A stretch of 64,000 bases of DNA, from positions 124,001 through 188,000 of the forward strand of contig NZ_QXFN01000002.1 of the NCBI RefSeq assembly GCF_004886325.1. Direction: 5' to 3'. Shown in pieces: positions 56,256-64,000 of the stretch. The position numbers and the translations under genes were made by a program. The notes beneath the pieces are model-generated. The model worked only from the letters and a program-made list of their open reading frames with translations. It was not told where the DNA came from and did no database searches. Source of the DNA: Cellulomonas telluris (GTDB lineage: Bacteria > Actinomycetota > Actinomycetes > Actinomycetales > Cellulomonadaceae). Positions within the stretch are counted from its first letter, which is position 1. Every line of letters starts with the position of its first letter.

Positions 56256-56740
56256 ACCTGCGCACCGGCATCGGCGTGGACGTCCACGCCTTCGACCCCG
56301 ACCCCGCTCCCGACGCGGTCCTGCACCTCGCGGGCCTGGAGTGGCCGGGGGAGACCCCGCTCGCGGGCCACTCCGACGCCGACGTGGCGGCGCACGCGGC
56401 GGCCGACGCCCTGCTGTCCGCCGCCGGGCTGGGCGACCTGGGTGCGCAGTTCGGCACGAGCGACCCCCGCTGGGCGGGCGCCTCGGGCGCCGCGATCCTC
56501 GCGGAGACCGCCCGCCGGGTCCGCCGCGCGGGGTTCACCATCGGCAACGTCGCGGTCCAGGTGATCGGCAACCGCCCCAAGCTCGGCCCGCGGCGCGTGG
56601 AGGCGCAGGCGGTGCTGTCCATGGCCTGCGGGGCGTCCGTCACGGTGACCGCGACGACGACGGACGGGCTGGGGCTCACGGGGCGTGGCGAGGGCGTCGC
56701 GGCGATCGCGACCGCGCTGGTCACCGCGCCGGAGGGCTGA
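56252..56740 (+). CDS. ispF: 2-C-methyl-D-erythritol 2,4-cyclodiphosphate synthase
   Basis: A 162-residue trimeric zinc enzyme following IspD and IspE in isoprenoid synthesis. Metal ligands are in GIGVDVHAF and [17 protein letters not shown]; the substrate region has GDLGAQFG and the late [20 protein letters not shown] is typical. GTG start overlaps the ispD stop. Its last 20 bases overlap the 3' end of the convergent transporter gene. Confidence 0.96.
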   Translation: MNLRTGIGVDVHAFDPDPAPDAVLHLAGLEWPGETPLAGHSDADVAAHAAADALLSAAGLGDLGAQFGTSDPRWAGASGAAILAETARRVRRAGFTIGNVAVQVIGNRPKLGPRRVEAQAVLSMACGASVTVTATTTDGLGLTGRGEGVAAIATALVTAPEG

Positions 56741-57650
56741 CCTCCACCCGACCGGGCACCTCGCCGCCGGTGGCGCGTTGCGCCGCCACGCTGCCCAGCA
56801 GGACGCCGCCGACCACGAGCGTCCCGAGCAGCAGCTCGACCGGCTCGGTCGGCTCGCCGAGGACGAGCCACGACGACCCGATGCCGACGACGGGCACGAG
56901 CATCGAGAACGGCGCCACCACGCTCGACGGGTGGTGCGACATGAGCCAGGTCCACACGCCGGAGCCCACGAGGGTCGCGACCAGGACCGTGAACAGCAGC
57001 CCGCCGACCGCGGCGAGCCCGGTCGGCGTCGTCAGGCCGGTGAGCGACGCCCGGATCCGTCCGGGGCCCTCGAGCGCGAACGCCAGGCCCAGCATCGGCA
57101 GCGGCGGCACGACGGACATCCACAACATCAGCCGGAACGGCGAGTCCGGCCGCGCCTGCCGGTTGCACAGGTTGCCGAACGCCCAGCCCAGCCCGCCGCA
57201 CAGCGTCAGCACCACCGGCAGCAGGGTGGCGCCGCCCTCGAGCCCGGCGCGGTGCACCGCGATACCGCCGAGCCCGGCGACCGCGACCGCGACGCCGAGC
57301 GCCTGGCGGGCCGTGAGGCGCTCGCGCAGGAGCACGGCCGCGAGCAGGACCGTGAACGGGGCCGAGGACTGGAGCACGAGGGACGCCAGCCCGGTGGGCA
57401 TGCCGGTGTCCATCGCGAGGTAGAGGAAGACGAACTGCAGGACGCCGAACCCGAGGCCGTAGCCCACGAGCCACCGCCAGGCGACCTGCGGACGCGGCAC
57501 GAGGACCAGGGTCGGCACGGCGATGAGCGTCCAGCGCAGCGCGACGAGGAAGAACGGCGGGAACTGCTCGAGCGAGAGGTGGATCGCCGGGAAGTTCAGG
57601 CCCCACGTGACGGCGACGAGCACGGCGAGCAGACGGTGGCGCAGGGGCAC
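56721..57650 (-). CDS. EamA-family (DMT superfamily) transporter
   Basis: A 309-residue membrane protein with ten predicted helices in two EamA repeats; the first repeat starts [21 protein letters not shown], the second near [19 protein letters not shown]. Such proteins export metabolites or amino acids; the substrate is unknown. The GTG at 57650 is chosen because upstream in-frame sequence is proline/arginine-rich and a GGAGGA tract lies a little upstream. It is part of a four-gene insert between ispF and cysS relative to the mycobacterial order. Confidence 0.85.
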   Translation of the reverse strand: MPLRHRLLAVLVAVTWGLNFPAIHLSLEQFPPFFLVALRWTLIAVPTLVLVPRPQVAWRWLVGYGLGFGVLQFVFLYLAMDTGMPTGLASLVLQSSAPFTVLLAAVLLRERLTARQALGVAVAVAGLGGIAVHRAGLEGGATLLPVVLTLCGGLGWAFGNLCNRQARPDSPFRLMLWMSVVPPLPMLGLAFALEGPGRIRASLTGLTTPTGLAAVGGLLFTVLVATLVGSGVWTWLMSHHPSSVVAPFSMLVPVVGIGSSWLVLGEPTEPVELLLGTLVVGGVLLGSVAAQRATGGEVPGRVEVSPPAR

Positions 57651-57783
57651 CGGACGAGTGTCCTCCGCCCCGGGCGGTGCCCACCAGCAGGACGGGCCGG
57701 GAGCCCGCCCGGCGCGGTCGGGCAGGAGCCGCCAGCCGGACGGACGTCGCGATCCGGGCGAATCGCCGGTACCGTTCCGCGGC

Positions 57784-58017
57784 GTGACGAGCCCCACCAC
57801 CGACGAGCGCGACGGCGCGCCGGCTGCGGGCACCCACGCCCCGCCCACGGCCCTGCCGCGTCGCACCCCGGCCCTGCCGGTCCGGCAGCGCAACCGCGTC
57901 CCGCTCGAGACGCTCGAGGCGGCCTTCACGGGTCTGCAGCAGGTGGACGAGCGCGCGAAGCCCGCCGCACCCCTGGCGCCACCGCCCGACGTCGTGCTGC
58001 CCTGGCTGGAGCGCTGA
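57784..58017 (+). CDS. Small hypothetical protein
   Basis: A 77-residue protein with a disordered Thr/Pro/Ala-rich first half and a short predicted helix (VPLETLEAAFTGLQQVDER), ending VVLPWLER. No family recognised. TACCGT at 57770-57775, eight bases before the GTG, supports a leaderless start, and codon third positions are strongly GC as in its neighbours. Divergent from the EamA gene. Confidence 0.55.
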   Translation: MTSPTTDERDGAPAAGTHAPPTALPRRTPALPVRQRNRVPLETLEAAFTGLQQVDERAKPAAPLAPPPDVVLPWLER

Positions 58018-58047
58018 CCGTCCCGGCTCCGACGGCGGGGTGCCGCG

Positions 58048-59028
58048 TCAGTGCACGGGCTCGTGGTCGCCCGTCGCCTGCGCCGCGTCGGTGACGAGCA
58101 CGAGCTTGCCGCCGGCGTGCCCGGCGCGGGACCGCTCGTGCGCACGAGCGGCGTCCTCGAGCGCGTAGGCGCCCGTGACGAGCACGTCGAGGGTGCCGTC
58201 AGCGGCGAGCGCCGTCAGCTGGCTGCGCGCCGCCTCCCGCACGTCCGTGCCCGGCTCGGCGCCGGGACCGTGCCCCAGCGCGCGGACGCCGAGCCCCGGC
58301 GCCCGGTCGAGGGCGACGAGCGTCGCGACCCGCCGCCGGTCGGGGACGAGGCCGACGGACACGTCCAGCGCCTCCGGCGTGCCGACGGCGTCGATCGCGG
58401 CGACGACCTTGCCCAGTCCCGCCGCGGCCGCCTCGACGCGCTCGCGCAGCCCGGGGCCGTGGGCGACGGGGACGGCACCCAGGCGTGCGAGGCAGCTGTG
58501 CCACGCCGGCGACGCGGTGGCCACGACGTGCGCACCGCGCAGCACCGCGAGCTGGACCGCCATCCGTCCGACCCCGCCGGACGCCCCGTGCACGAGCACG
58601 ACCTCGTCGGCGTCCACCTCCGTGGCGACGACGGCGTGCAGCGCCGCGGCGCCGGCCGACAGCAGCCCGGCCGCGGCCGTGACGGCGAGCGAGGCGGGTC
58701 GGCGCACGAGCACCTCCTGGCGCACGGTGACCAGGTCGGCGTAGCCGCCGCGCACCGGCCACGCCACCACCTCGTCGCCGGGCGAGAACCAGCGCACCCC
58801 GGACCCGACGGCCCGGACGACCCCGGCCACCTCGAGCCCGAGCGGGACCGGCGGCCGGGCGCCGGAGCCGGGCGCGTAGCTCTTCCAGTCCCACGGGTTG
58901 ACGCCCGCGGCGGCGACCTCGACCACGACCTCGCCGGGCCCGGGCGCTGGGATCTGCCGCGCCACCACGCGCAGCACCTCCGGCCCCCCGAGCGACGCGG
59001 CCACGACTGCACGACCAGAGAACGTCAC
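58048..59028 (-). CDS. NADP-dependent quinone oxidoreductase-like (MDR family)
   Basis: A 326-residue zinc-independent medium-chain reductase. The GroES-like half includes GEVVVEVAAAGVNPWDWKSY and VPLGLEVAGVVRAVG; the NADPH-binding motif is VLVHGASGGVGRMAVQLAV. These features fit quinone oxidoreductase/zeta-crystallin enzymes. GTG 59028 is favoured by a CAGGCT hexamer seven bases upstream (59036-59041); an in-frame ATG lies at 59079. Divergent from the TetR gene across about 490 bases, so the regulator might control it. Confidence 0.85.
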   Translation of the reverse strand: MTFSGRAVVAASLGGPEVLRVVARQIPAPGPGEVVVEVAAAGVNPWDWKSYAPGSGARPPVPLGLEVAGVVRAVGSGVRWFSPGDEVVAWPVRGGYADLVTVRQEVLVRRPASLAVTAAAGLLSAGAAALHAVVATEVDADEVVLVHGASGGVGRMAVQLAVLRGAHVVATASPAWHSCLARLGAVPVAHGPGLRERVEAAAAGLGKVVAAIDAVGTPEALDVSVGLVPDRRRVATLVALDRAPGLGVRALGHGPGAEPGTDVREAARSQLTALAADGTLDVLVTGAYALEDAARAHERSRAGHAGGKLVLVTDAAQATGDHEPVH

Positions 59029-59516
59029 GACCGACAGCCTGACGCGCCCGTCCCGCACCACCAAGCGGCGCGTCATCACCCGTTCGTAGGAACGTCATCG
59101 ATCCGTCACCCGGTCGAGGGGTCCCGGCCACCGCGGCTGTGACTGGTGGCCGGGGAGGGGTCGTCCGTGGGACGGGCCGCGCGACGACGCTCGGGGTGCC
59201 CGCAGGTGCGCCCGCGGGTCGCGCGGCGCGGAGGCCGCCGGCACCGGTCCCGGCGAGCCGGGCGGCGCCGGTCGCCCCGTCGTCGTGCCGTTCTGCGCGC
59301 AGCGCCGGCCCGCAGGTGGGACCCTCGACCCGGGGGTCACGCCGGCCCCGTCGCGGCCGCAGCACCGGACGGGTGGCGTCCTGACGGGTGGTCCTGACCG
59401 GCCGTCCAGGACAAGTGCGTGAAATGCTTGACTATCGTCACGCGGATCGATGAGATGGTCCGCAGGGCGTACAGCGGGGCCGGGGGGGTCGCCGCACGCC
59501 GCCGCGAGGAGGAACC
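59029..59516. other. 488-base intergenic region (MDR / TetR)
   Basis: No convincing gene. Seen: CAGGCT for the reductase on the minus strand, and near the TetR end a GCGTGA-N15-TCACGC dyad (about 59417-59443) overlapping a TTGACT (59428-59433) to TGAGAT (59451-59456) promoter candidate with 17-base spacing. Such overlap suits autorepression by TetR. The middle portion (59120-59400) is arginine/glycine-type GC-rich sequence with nothing recognisable. Confidence 0.45.
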
Positions 59517-60284
59517 ATGAACCGACTGCCCGTCGCCGAGCGCCGCGAGCAGCTCATCGAGGCCGCGCTGACCGTCGCGAGCCGCGACGGCGTCGACGGC
59601 ACGACCGTCCGTGCGGTCGCCGCCGAGGCCGGCGTGTCCCTCGGTGTCGTCCACTACTGCTTCCGTGACAAGGACGAGCTCCTGCGTGCGATGGCGCACG
59701 CCATCACGGAGCGCAACACGGCCCGCGCCATGGCGGAGATGCCGGACCAGGCGCCGGTGCTCGACCTCATCCTCGGCGTCCTCGACGGCCTCTGGGCCAA
59801 CATCCTCGCGACGCGGGGCCCGCAGCTCCTGACGTACGAGCTGACGACGACGTCGCTGCGCCACCCGGAGCTGCGCCAGGTCGGCGTCGACCAGTACGTC
59901 AACAGCTGGGCCGCGGCGGAGCACTTCCTCGAGGAGGTCGAGCGCGTCGGCGGCGTCACGTGGCTCGTGCCGCGTCACCTCGTGGCCCGCTCGATCATCG
60001 CCGCCATCGACGGCTTCTCGCTGGCCTGGCTCGTCGACGGCGACGCCCAGGCGGGGTACGAGGGGCTGCGCCTGTTCGCCGAGCACCTCGCGCGGCTGGC
60101 CTCGCCGACGCCGCGGCTCGAGGCGGTCGTCGACGACCCGAGCGTCGACGAGCCGGCCGACGCGACCGCCGACGGCCTCGAGGGCGCCGGTGACGCGGAG
60201 GAGACCCACCACGGCGAGACCGCCTCGGCGGACGTGCACCGGCTGGCGGCCCAGACCGCCCCGAACCTCACCGCCCTGGCCTGA
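59517..60284 (+). CDS. TetR/AcrR-family transcriptional regulator
   Basis: A 255-residue regulator. The N-terminal helix-turn-helix (about 10-55) reads RREQLIEAALTVASRDG and then TTVRAVAAEAGVSLGVVHYCF, typical of BetI/AcrR-like proteins. A ligand-binding helical domain (about 70-200) follows, and an acidic Asp/Glu/Ala-rich tail of 55 residues is unusual. GAGGAGGAACC precedes the ATG. Ligand and targets unknown; the nearest divergent gene is the quinone oxidoreductase-like enzyme. Confidence 0.87.
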   Translation: MNRLPVAERREQLIEAALTVASRDGVDGTTVRAVAAEAGVSLGVVHYCFRDKDELLRAMAHAITERNTARAMAEMPDQAPVLDLILGVLDGLWANILATRGPQLLTYELTTTSLRHPELRQVGVDQYVNSWAAAEHFLEEVERVGGVTWLVPRHLVARSIIAAIDGFSLAWLVDGDAQAGYEGLRLFAEHLARLASPTPRLEAVVDDPSVDEPADATADGLEGAGDAEETHHGETASADVHRLAAQTAPNLTALA

Positions 60285-60373
60285 GACGTGCCGGGCGTCG
60301 GCGACCCTCAGGGGGCGGGTCGCCGGCGCCCGGCACGGCGGCCGGGGCGCGTCCGCCCCGGTAGCCTGGGCCG

Positions 60374-61798
60374 GTGACCCTGCGGCTGTTCGACAGCGGC
60401 ACCCAGACGGTGCGCGACTTCGTCCCCCTCGTCGAGGGTGAGGTCGGCGTCTACCTGTGCGGTGCCACCGTGCAGGCGCCCCCGCACGTCGGTCACGTCC
60501 GGTCCGGCGTCGCGTTCGACGTGCTGGTCCGCTGGCTGCGGCGCTCCGGCGCCCGCGTCACGCTGGTCCGCAACGTCACCGACATCGACGACAAGATCCT
60601 CGCGAAGGCCGCCGACGCCGGTGAGCCCTGGTGGGCGTGGGCGCTGACGAACGAGCGCGCCTTCACCGCCGCGTACGACGCGCTGGGCGTGCTCCCGCCC
60701 GCGTACGAGCCGCGCGCGACCGGGCACGTCCCCGCGATGCTCGAGCTCATGGCGCGCCTCGTGGAGCGCGGCCACGCCTACGTCGCGGGACCGGGGGACG
60801 TCTACTTCGACGTGCGCTCCTGGCCCGCCTACGGGGAGCTGACCAACCAGCGCCTCGAGGACATGGTGGACTCCCCGGACGAGGGCCGTGCCGGGGGCAA
60901 GCGCGACCCGCACGACTTCGCGCTGTGGAAGGCCGCCAAGGCGGGGGAGCCGGTGACGGCGTCGTGGGACACCCCCTACGGGCGCGGCCGCCCGGGATGG
61001 CACCTCGAGTGCTCGGCCATGGCCCACCGGTACCTCGGTGAGACGTTCGACATCCACGGCGGCGGGCTGGACCTGCGGTTCCCGCACCACGAGAACGAGC
61101 AGGCGCAGTCGCACGCCGCGGGGTACGGCTTCGCGCGGTACTGGCTGCACAACGGCTGGGTCACCCAGGGCGGCGCCAAGATGAGCAAGTCGCTCGGCAA
61201 CGGGCTGCTCGTCTCGGCGGTGCTCGAGAAGGTCCGCCCCGTCGTCGTGCGGTACGCGCTGACGGTCGTGCACTACCGCTCCATGCTCGAGTGGACCGAC
61301 GAGACGCTCCGCGAGGCCGAGGCGACCTGGGACCGGCTCGCCGGCTTCGTCGAGCGCGCGAGCGAGCGGGTCGGGGCGGTGCCGGCGGAGGCCGTCGCGA
61401 CCGCCGACCTGCCCGAGGAGTTCGTCGCCGCGATGGACGACGACCTGAACGTGCCCCGCGCCATGGCGGTGGTGCACGAGTGGCTGCGCGACGGCAACTC
61501 CGCGCTCGCGGCGGGCGACCTCGACGAGGCGACGCGCTCGCTCGTGGGGCTCCGTGCGATGCTGGACGTCCTGGGGCTCGACCCGGGCAGCCCGCAGTGG
61601 GCGTCCCACGGGGACGACGACCGCCTCGCGCGCGCGCTCGACGCGCTCGTGACCGCGCAGCTCGAGGCCCGTGCCCAGGCGCGGGCGGCCCGCGACTTCG
61701 CGGCCGCCGACGCGATCCGCGACCGCCTCACGGCGGCGGGGGTCGTGGTCGAGGACTCGCCGACCGGCGCCCGCTGGTCGCTGCGTCCGAACGCCTGA
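60374..61798 (+). CDS. cysS: Cysteinyl-tRNA synthetase
   Basis: A 474-residue class I synthetase charging tRNA-Cys. The Zn-binding/substrate site has [20 protein letters not shown] (HIGH-type motif PHVGH), further zinc ligands in WHLECSAM and [11 protein letters not shown], and KMSKS in [15 protein letters not shown]-terminal helical domain (about 390-474, including [17 protein letters not shown]) is present, which together with length separates it from mycothiol ligase MshC. TAGCCT at 60362-60367 lies six bases before the GTG. rlmB follows, as in mycobacteria. Confidence 0.95.
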   Translation: MTLRLFDSGTQTVRDFVPLVEGEVGVYLCGATVQAPPHVGHVRSGVAFDVLVRWLRRSGARVTLVRNVTDIDDKILAKAADAGEPWWAWALTNERAFTAAYDALGVLPPAYEPRATGHVPAMLELMARLVERGHAYVAGPGDVYFDVRSWPAYGELTNQRLEDMVDSPDEGRAGGKRDPHDFALWKAAKAGEPVTASWDTPYGRGRPGWHLECSAMAHRYLGETFDIHGGGLDLRFPHHENEQAQSHAAGYGFARYWLHNGWVTQGGAKMSKSLGNGLLVSAVLEKVRPVVVRYALTVVHYRSMLEWTDETLREAEATWDRLAGFVERASERVGAVPAEAVATADLPEEFVAAMDDDLNVPRAMAVVHEWLRDGNSALAAGDLDEATRSLVGLRAMLDVLGLDPGSPQWASHGDDDRLARALDALVTAQLEARAQARAARDFAAADAIRDRLTAAGVVVEDSPTGARWSLRPNA

Positions 61799-61867
61799 CC
61801 CCGCCCGGCGCGCCCCACGGGGCGCCCCACCCACCCGTTCCCGCCACGACACACCCGGAGGGCTTCC

Positions 61868-62860
61868 ATGGCCGGCAACTCCTCGCGCCGCGGCGCGACC
61901 CGCAAGGCGGGATCCAAGAAGGGCGCCACCGTCGGCAGCGGCGGCCAGCGGCGCCGCGCGCTCGAGGGCAAGGGCCCCACGCCCAAGGCCGAGGACCGCG
62001 TCTACCACCCGGCGCACAAGCGCAAGGTCGCCGCCGAGAAGCGAACGACCACGTCCGGACGGCCCACCGCCGGTGCGTCCCGCAGCGCGGCCGGCACCCG
62101 CGGCGGCCGGACGAGCTCCACGCACGAGATGGTCGCGGGCCGCAACTCCGTCCTCGAGGCCCTGCGCGCCGGCATCCCGGTGACGACGGTCTACCTGGCG
62201 TCGCGGCTCGAGGCGGACGACCGCACGCGCGAGATCGTCGCGACCGCCGCCGAGGCGGGCTACCCGCTCCTCGAGGTGGGCCGGGCGGAGCTGGACCGGC
62301 TCACCGACGGCGCCGTGCACCAGGGCGTCGCGCTCCAGGTGCCGCCGTACGCGTACGCGGAGCCCGACGACCTGCTGGACGCCGCCGACGTCGCGGGTGC
62401 CGCGCCTCTGGTCGTGGCGCTCGACGGCGTGACGGACCCGCGCAACCTCGGCGCGGTGCTGCGCTCGGCCGGGGCGTTCGGCGCGCACGGGGTGCTCGTG
62501 CCCGAGCGGCGGTCGGCGGGGGTGACCGCCGCCGCGTGGAAGGTCTCCGCCGGGGCGGCGGCGCGGGTGCCCGTGGCGCGGGCCACCAACCTCACGCGCG
62601 CGCTGCAGGCGTACCGGCAGGCGGGGCTGTTCGTCGTCGGGCTCGACGCCGGCGGCGACGTCCCGCTCGGCGAGCTGCCGTACGCGAACGACCCGCTCGT
62701 GCTCGTCGTCGGCTCCGAGGGCAAGGGGCTGTCCCGCCTCGTGCGCGAGCAGTGCGACGCGATCGCGTCGATCCCGATCGCGTCCGCCGTGGAGTCGCTC
62801 AACGCGGGCGTGGCGGCCGGCATCGCCCTGTACGAGGTGGCGCGGCAGCGCACCGCCTGA
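61868..62860 (+). CDS. rlmB: 23S rRNA (guanosine-2'-O)-methyltransferase RlmB (SpoU/TrmH family)
   Basis: A 330-residue SPOUT methyltransferase modifying G2251 (E. coli numbering) of 23S rRNA. The first 80 residues are basic and disordered ([20 protein letters not shown]), typical of actinobacterial RlmB. Then the substrate-binding domain ([18 protein letters not shown]) and the knotted catalytic domain with [38 protein letters not shown] and [31 protein letters not shown] precedes the ATG. A small GCGCCCC/GGGGCGC hairpin lies in the gap after cysS. Confidence 0.94.
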   Translation: MAGNSSRRGATRKAGSKKGATVGSGGQRRRALEGKGPTPKAEDRVYHPAHKRKVAAEKRTTTSGRPTAGASRSAAGTRGGRTSSTHEMVAGRNSVLEALRAGIPVTTVYLASRLEADDRTREIVATAAEAGYPLLEVGRAELDRLTDGAVHQGVALQVPPYAYAEPDDLLDAADVAGAAPLVVALDGVTDPRNLGAVLRSAGAFGAHGVLVPERRSAGVTAAAWKVSAGAAARVPVARATNLTRALQAYRQAGLFVVGLDAGGDVPLGELPYANDPLVLVVGSEGKGLSRLVREQCDAIASIPIASAVESLNAGVAAGIALYEVARQRTA

Positions 62861-62890
62861 CGCGTCCGGCGCCGGGCCCGTCCGCGGGCG

Positions 62891-64000
62891 TCAGCCGATG
62901 AGCTGGTCGAGGTCGTCGCCGCCACCGCGCGGCGCGTCCCCCGCGTCGGCGTCGCGCAGGTCCTCCACGCGGGTGCCCAGCACGGCCTGCTCGTCGGGCC
63001 GGCTGGGCAGGATGTTCTTGACGTAGCTCTTCACGACCTCGCTCATCGGCACGTCGCGGTGCTGCTGCTGCGACAGGTACCACCGGTGGTCGAGCAGCTC
63101 GTGGTACACCTGCGCCGGCTCGAGCTTCGTGCGCAGGTCGCGGGGCACGCTGCGCACGGCGGGCTCGAAGACGTCCGTCAGCCAGTCGTGCGCCACGAAG
63201 GACTCGTCCTCGGCCTGCCGGTCCGTCGCGGCCCGGAACTCGTCGAGGTCGTTGAGCAGGCGCCGGGCCTGGTTCTCCTGCACGTCCAGGCCCGTCAGGC
63301 GCATGAGGCGGCGCGAGTGGTGGCCCGCGTCGACGACCTTCGGCTGGATCCGCACGGTGGTGCCGTCGACGTCCGTGGTGATGTCGAGCTCGCCCACGTC
63401 GAAGCCGAGGTCGTTGAGCCGGTCGATGCGGGCCTGCACGCGCCAGCGCTCGCCGTAGCCGAACGACTCGACCTCCGTGAGCGCCTTCCACAGCTCCTGG
63501 TACCGCTCCGCGAGGGCGTCGCCGATGGCGACCGCGTCGGCGTCCTCGTCGAGGAACTCCCCGGCCTGCAGGTCCATGAGCTCGCCGATGATGTTGACCC
63601 GCGCGACCTCGAGGTCGTAGCTGCGCTGGCCCACCGACAGCCGGTCGTGCAGGTCGCCCGTCTCGGCGTCGACGAGGTACGCCGCGAACGTCTCGGCGTC
63701 GCGGCGGAAGAGGGTGTTCGACAGCGACACGTCGCCCCAGTAGAAGCCCGCGAGGTGCAGGCGGACCATGAGCACCGCGAGCGCGTCGATGAGGCGGGTC
63801 GCGGTGTCCGGCCGCAGGGACTGGCTGAACAGCGCGCGGTACGGCAGCGAGAACGACAGGTGCTGCGTGATGAGCACCGCCTCGAGCGGCTCCCCGTCGG
63901 GGGCACGGCGGCCGGTGATGACGCCCACCGGCTCGACGCTCGGCACGTCGAGCTTGCGCAGCTGGCGCAGCAGCTCGTACTCGCGGTGCGCGACGGTCTC
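62891..64000 (-). CDS. DUF4032 protein with kinase-like fold (5' end outside window)
   Basis: The frame is open to the window edge, so the start is missing; 369 residues are visible. The N-terminal half looks like a lipopolysaccharide-kinase/aminoglycoside-kinase-type fold: LITQHLSFSLPYRALF, a catalytic-loop-like HLAGFYWGDVSLSNTLFR and a metal-loop-like YLVDAETGDL. The C-terminal half (about 190-340, ending near SYVKNILPSRPDEQAVLG) matches the DUF4032 actinobacterial family. The catalytic-loop Asp and Asn are both present, so phosphotransfer activity is possible but unproven. The gene is convergent with rlmB. Confidence 0.85.
   Translation of the reverse strand, partial: ETVAHREYELLRQLRKLDVPSVEPVGVITGRRAPDGEPLEAVLITQHLSFSLPYRALFSQSLRPDTATRLIDALAVLMVRLHLAGFYWGDVSLSNTLFRRDAETFAAYLVDAETGDLHDRLSVGQRSYDLEVARVNIIGELMDLQAGEFLDEDADAVAIGDALAERYQELWKALTEVESFGYGERWRVQARIDRLNDLGFDVGELDITTDVDGTTVRIQPKVVDAGHHSRRLMRLTGLDVQENQARRLLNDLDEFRAATDRQAEDESFVAHDWLTDVFEPAVRSVPRDLRTKLEPAQVYHELLDHRWYLSQQQHRDVPMSEVVKSYVKNILPSRPDEQAVLGTRVEDLRDADAGDAPRGGGDDLDQLIG

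Noticed and set aside
60374-61798. MshC (mycothiol ligase) instead of CysS
   Set aside because: The frame has the full C-terminal helical domain and 474-residue length of CysS, and lies next to rlmB as cysS does in mycobacteria.

Overview
The window is very GC-rich, uses many GTG starts, has short or overlapping gene joints (many ATGA/GTGA overlaps) and carries actinobacterial marker genes (lsr2, mshA, carD, senX3-regX3, a mycothiol-dependent-enzyme family member, DUF3180, DUF2342, DUF4032). With a surface-anchored xylanase beside xylose catabolism genes, this fits a xylan-degrading actinomycete of the Cellulomonadaceae (Cellulomonas-like). The genus is an inference; no rRNA or tRNA gene is visible.

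Layout. 1-3259: end of an MFS exporter, a thiamine-binding-type small protein and an uncharacterised protein. 3284-8843 (minus): hydrolase, medium-chain dehydrogenase/reductase, maleylpyruvate-isomerase-like enzyme, then metX-metY for homocysteine synthesis. 9389-10939: secreted NlpC/P60 wall hydrolase. 11163-28715: ppa (minus), then a long co-directional housekeeping run: dacB, DUF2342 metalloprotease, tilS-hpt in one reading frame, ftsH, folE, folP, a folB-folK fusion, DUF3180, two bacterial-PH proteins, DUF2520, panC, panD, nadB. This order parallels the M. tuberculosis Rv3628-Rv3597 neighbourhood.

28847-34042: a 1731-residue, sortase-anchored CE4-GH10 xylanase sits between nadB and nadC. 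nadC, lysS, a 57-residue membrane protein and lsr2 follow. 37458-41640: xylB and xylA (minus) and a divergent ROK regulator form a xylose module, so xylan breakdown and xylose entry into the pentose phosphate pathway are encoded within about 13 kb. 41878-46436: lactonase-family protein, mshA, a frameshifted sigma factor with a membrane protein, and gpm.

46709-53873: a phosphate module with phoU, senX3-regX3 and pstS-pstC-pstA-pstB. PHO-box-like repeats lie upstream of phoU/senX3 and of pstS. 53990-64000: lipoprotein, carD, ispD, ispF, then a variable insert (EamA transporter, small protein, oxidoreductase, TetR regulator), then cysS and rlmB, and the end of a DUF4032 protein cut by the window edge.

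At least fifteen genes have a TANNNT-like -10 hexamer ending 6-8 bases before the start codon, the arrangement expected of leaderless mRNAs. The least ordinary items are the CE4-GH10 wall-anchored enzyme and its operator-rich upstream region, the TilS-Hpt and FolB-FolK fusions, the broken sigma factor gene, and three self-complementary intergenic repeat elements. No CRISPR array, prophage, transposase, restriction system or biosynthetic cluster was found, and I do not see a clearly novel multi-gene system.
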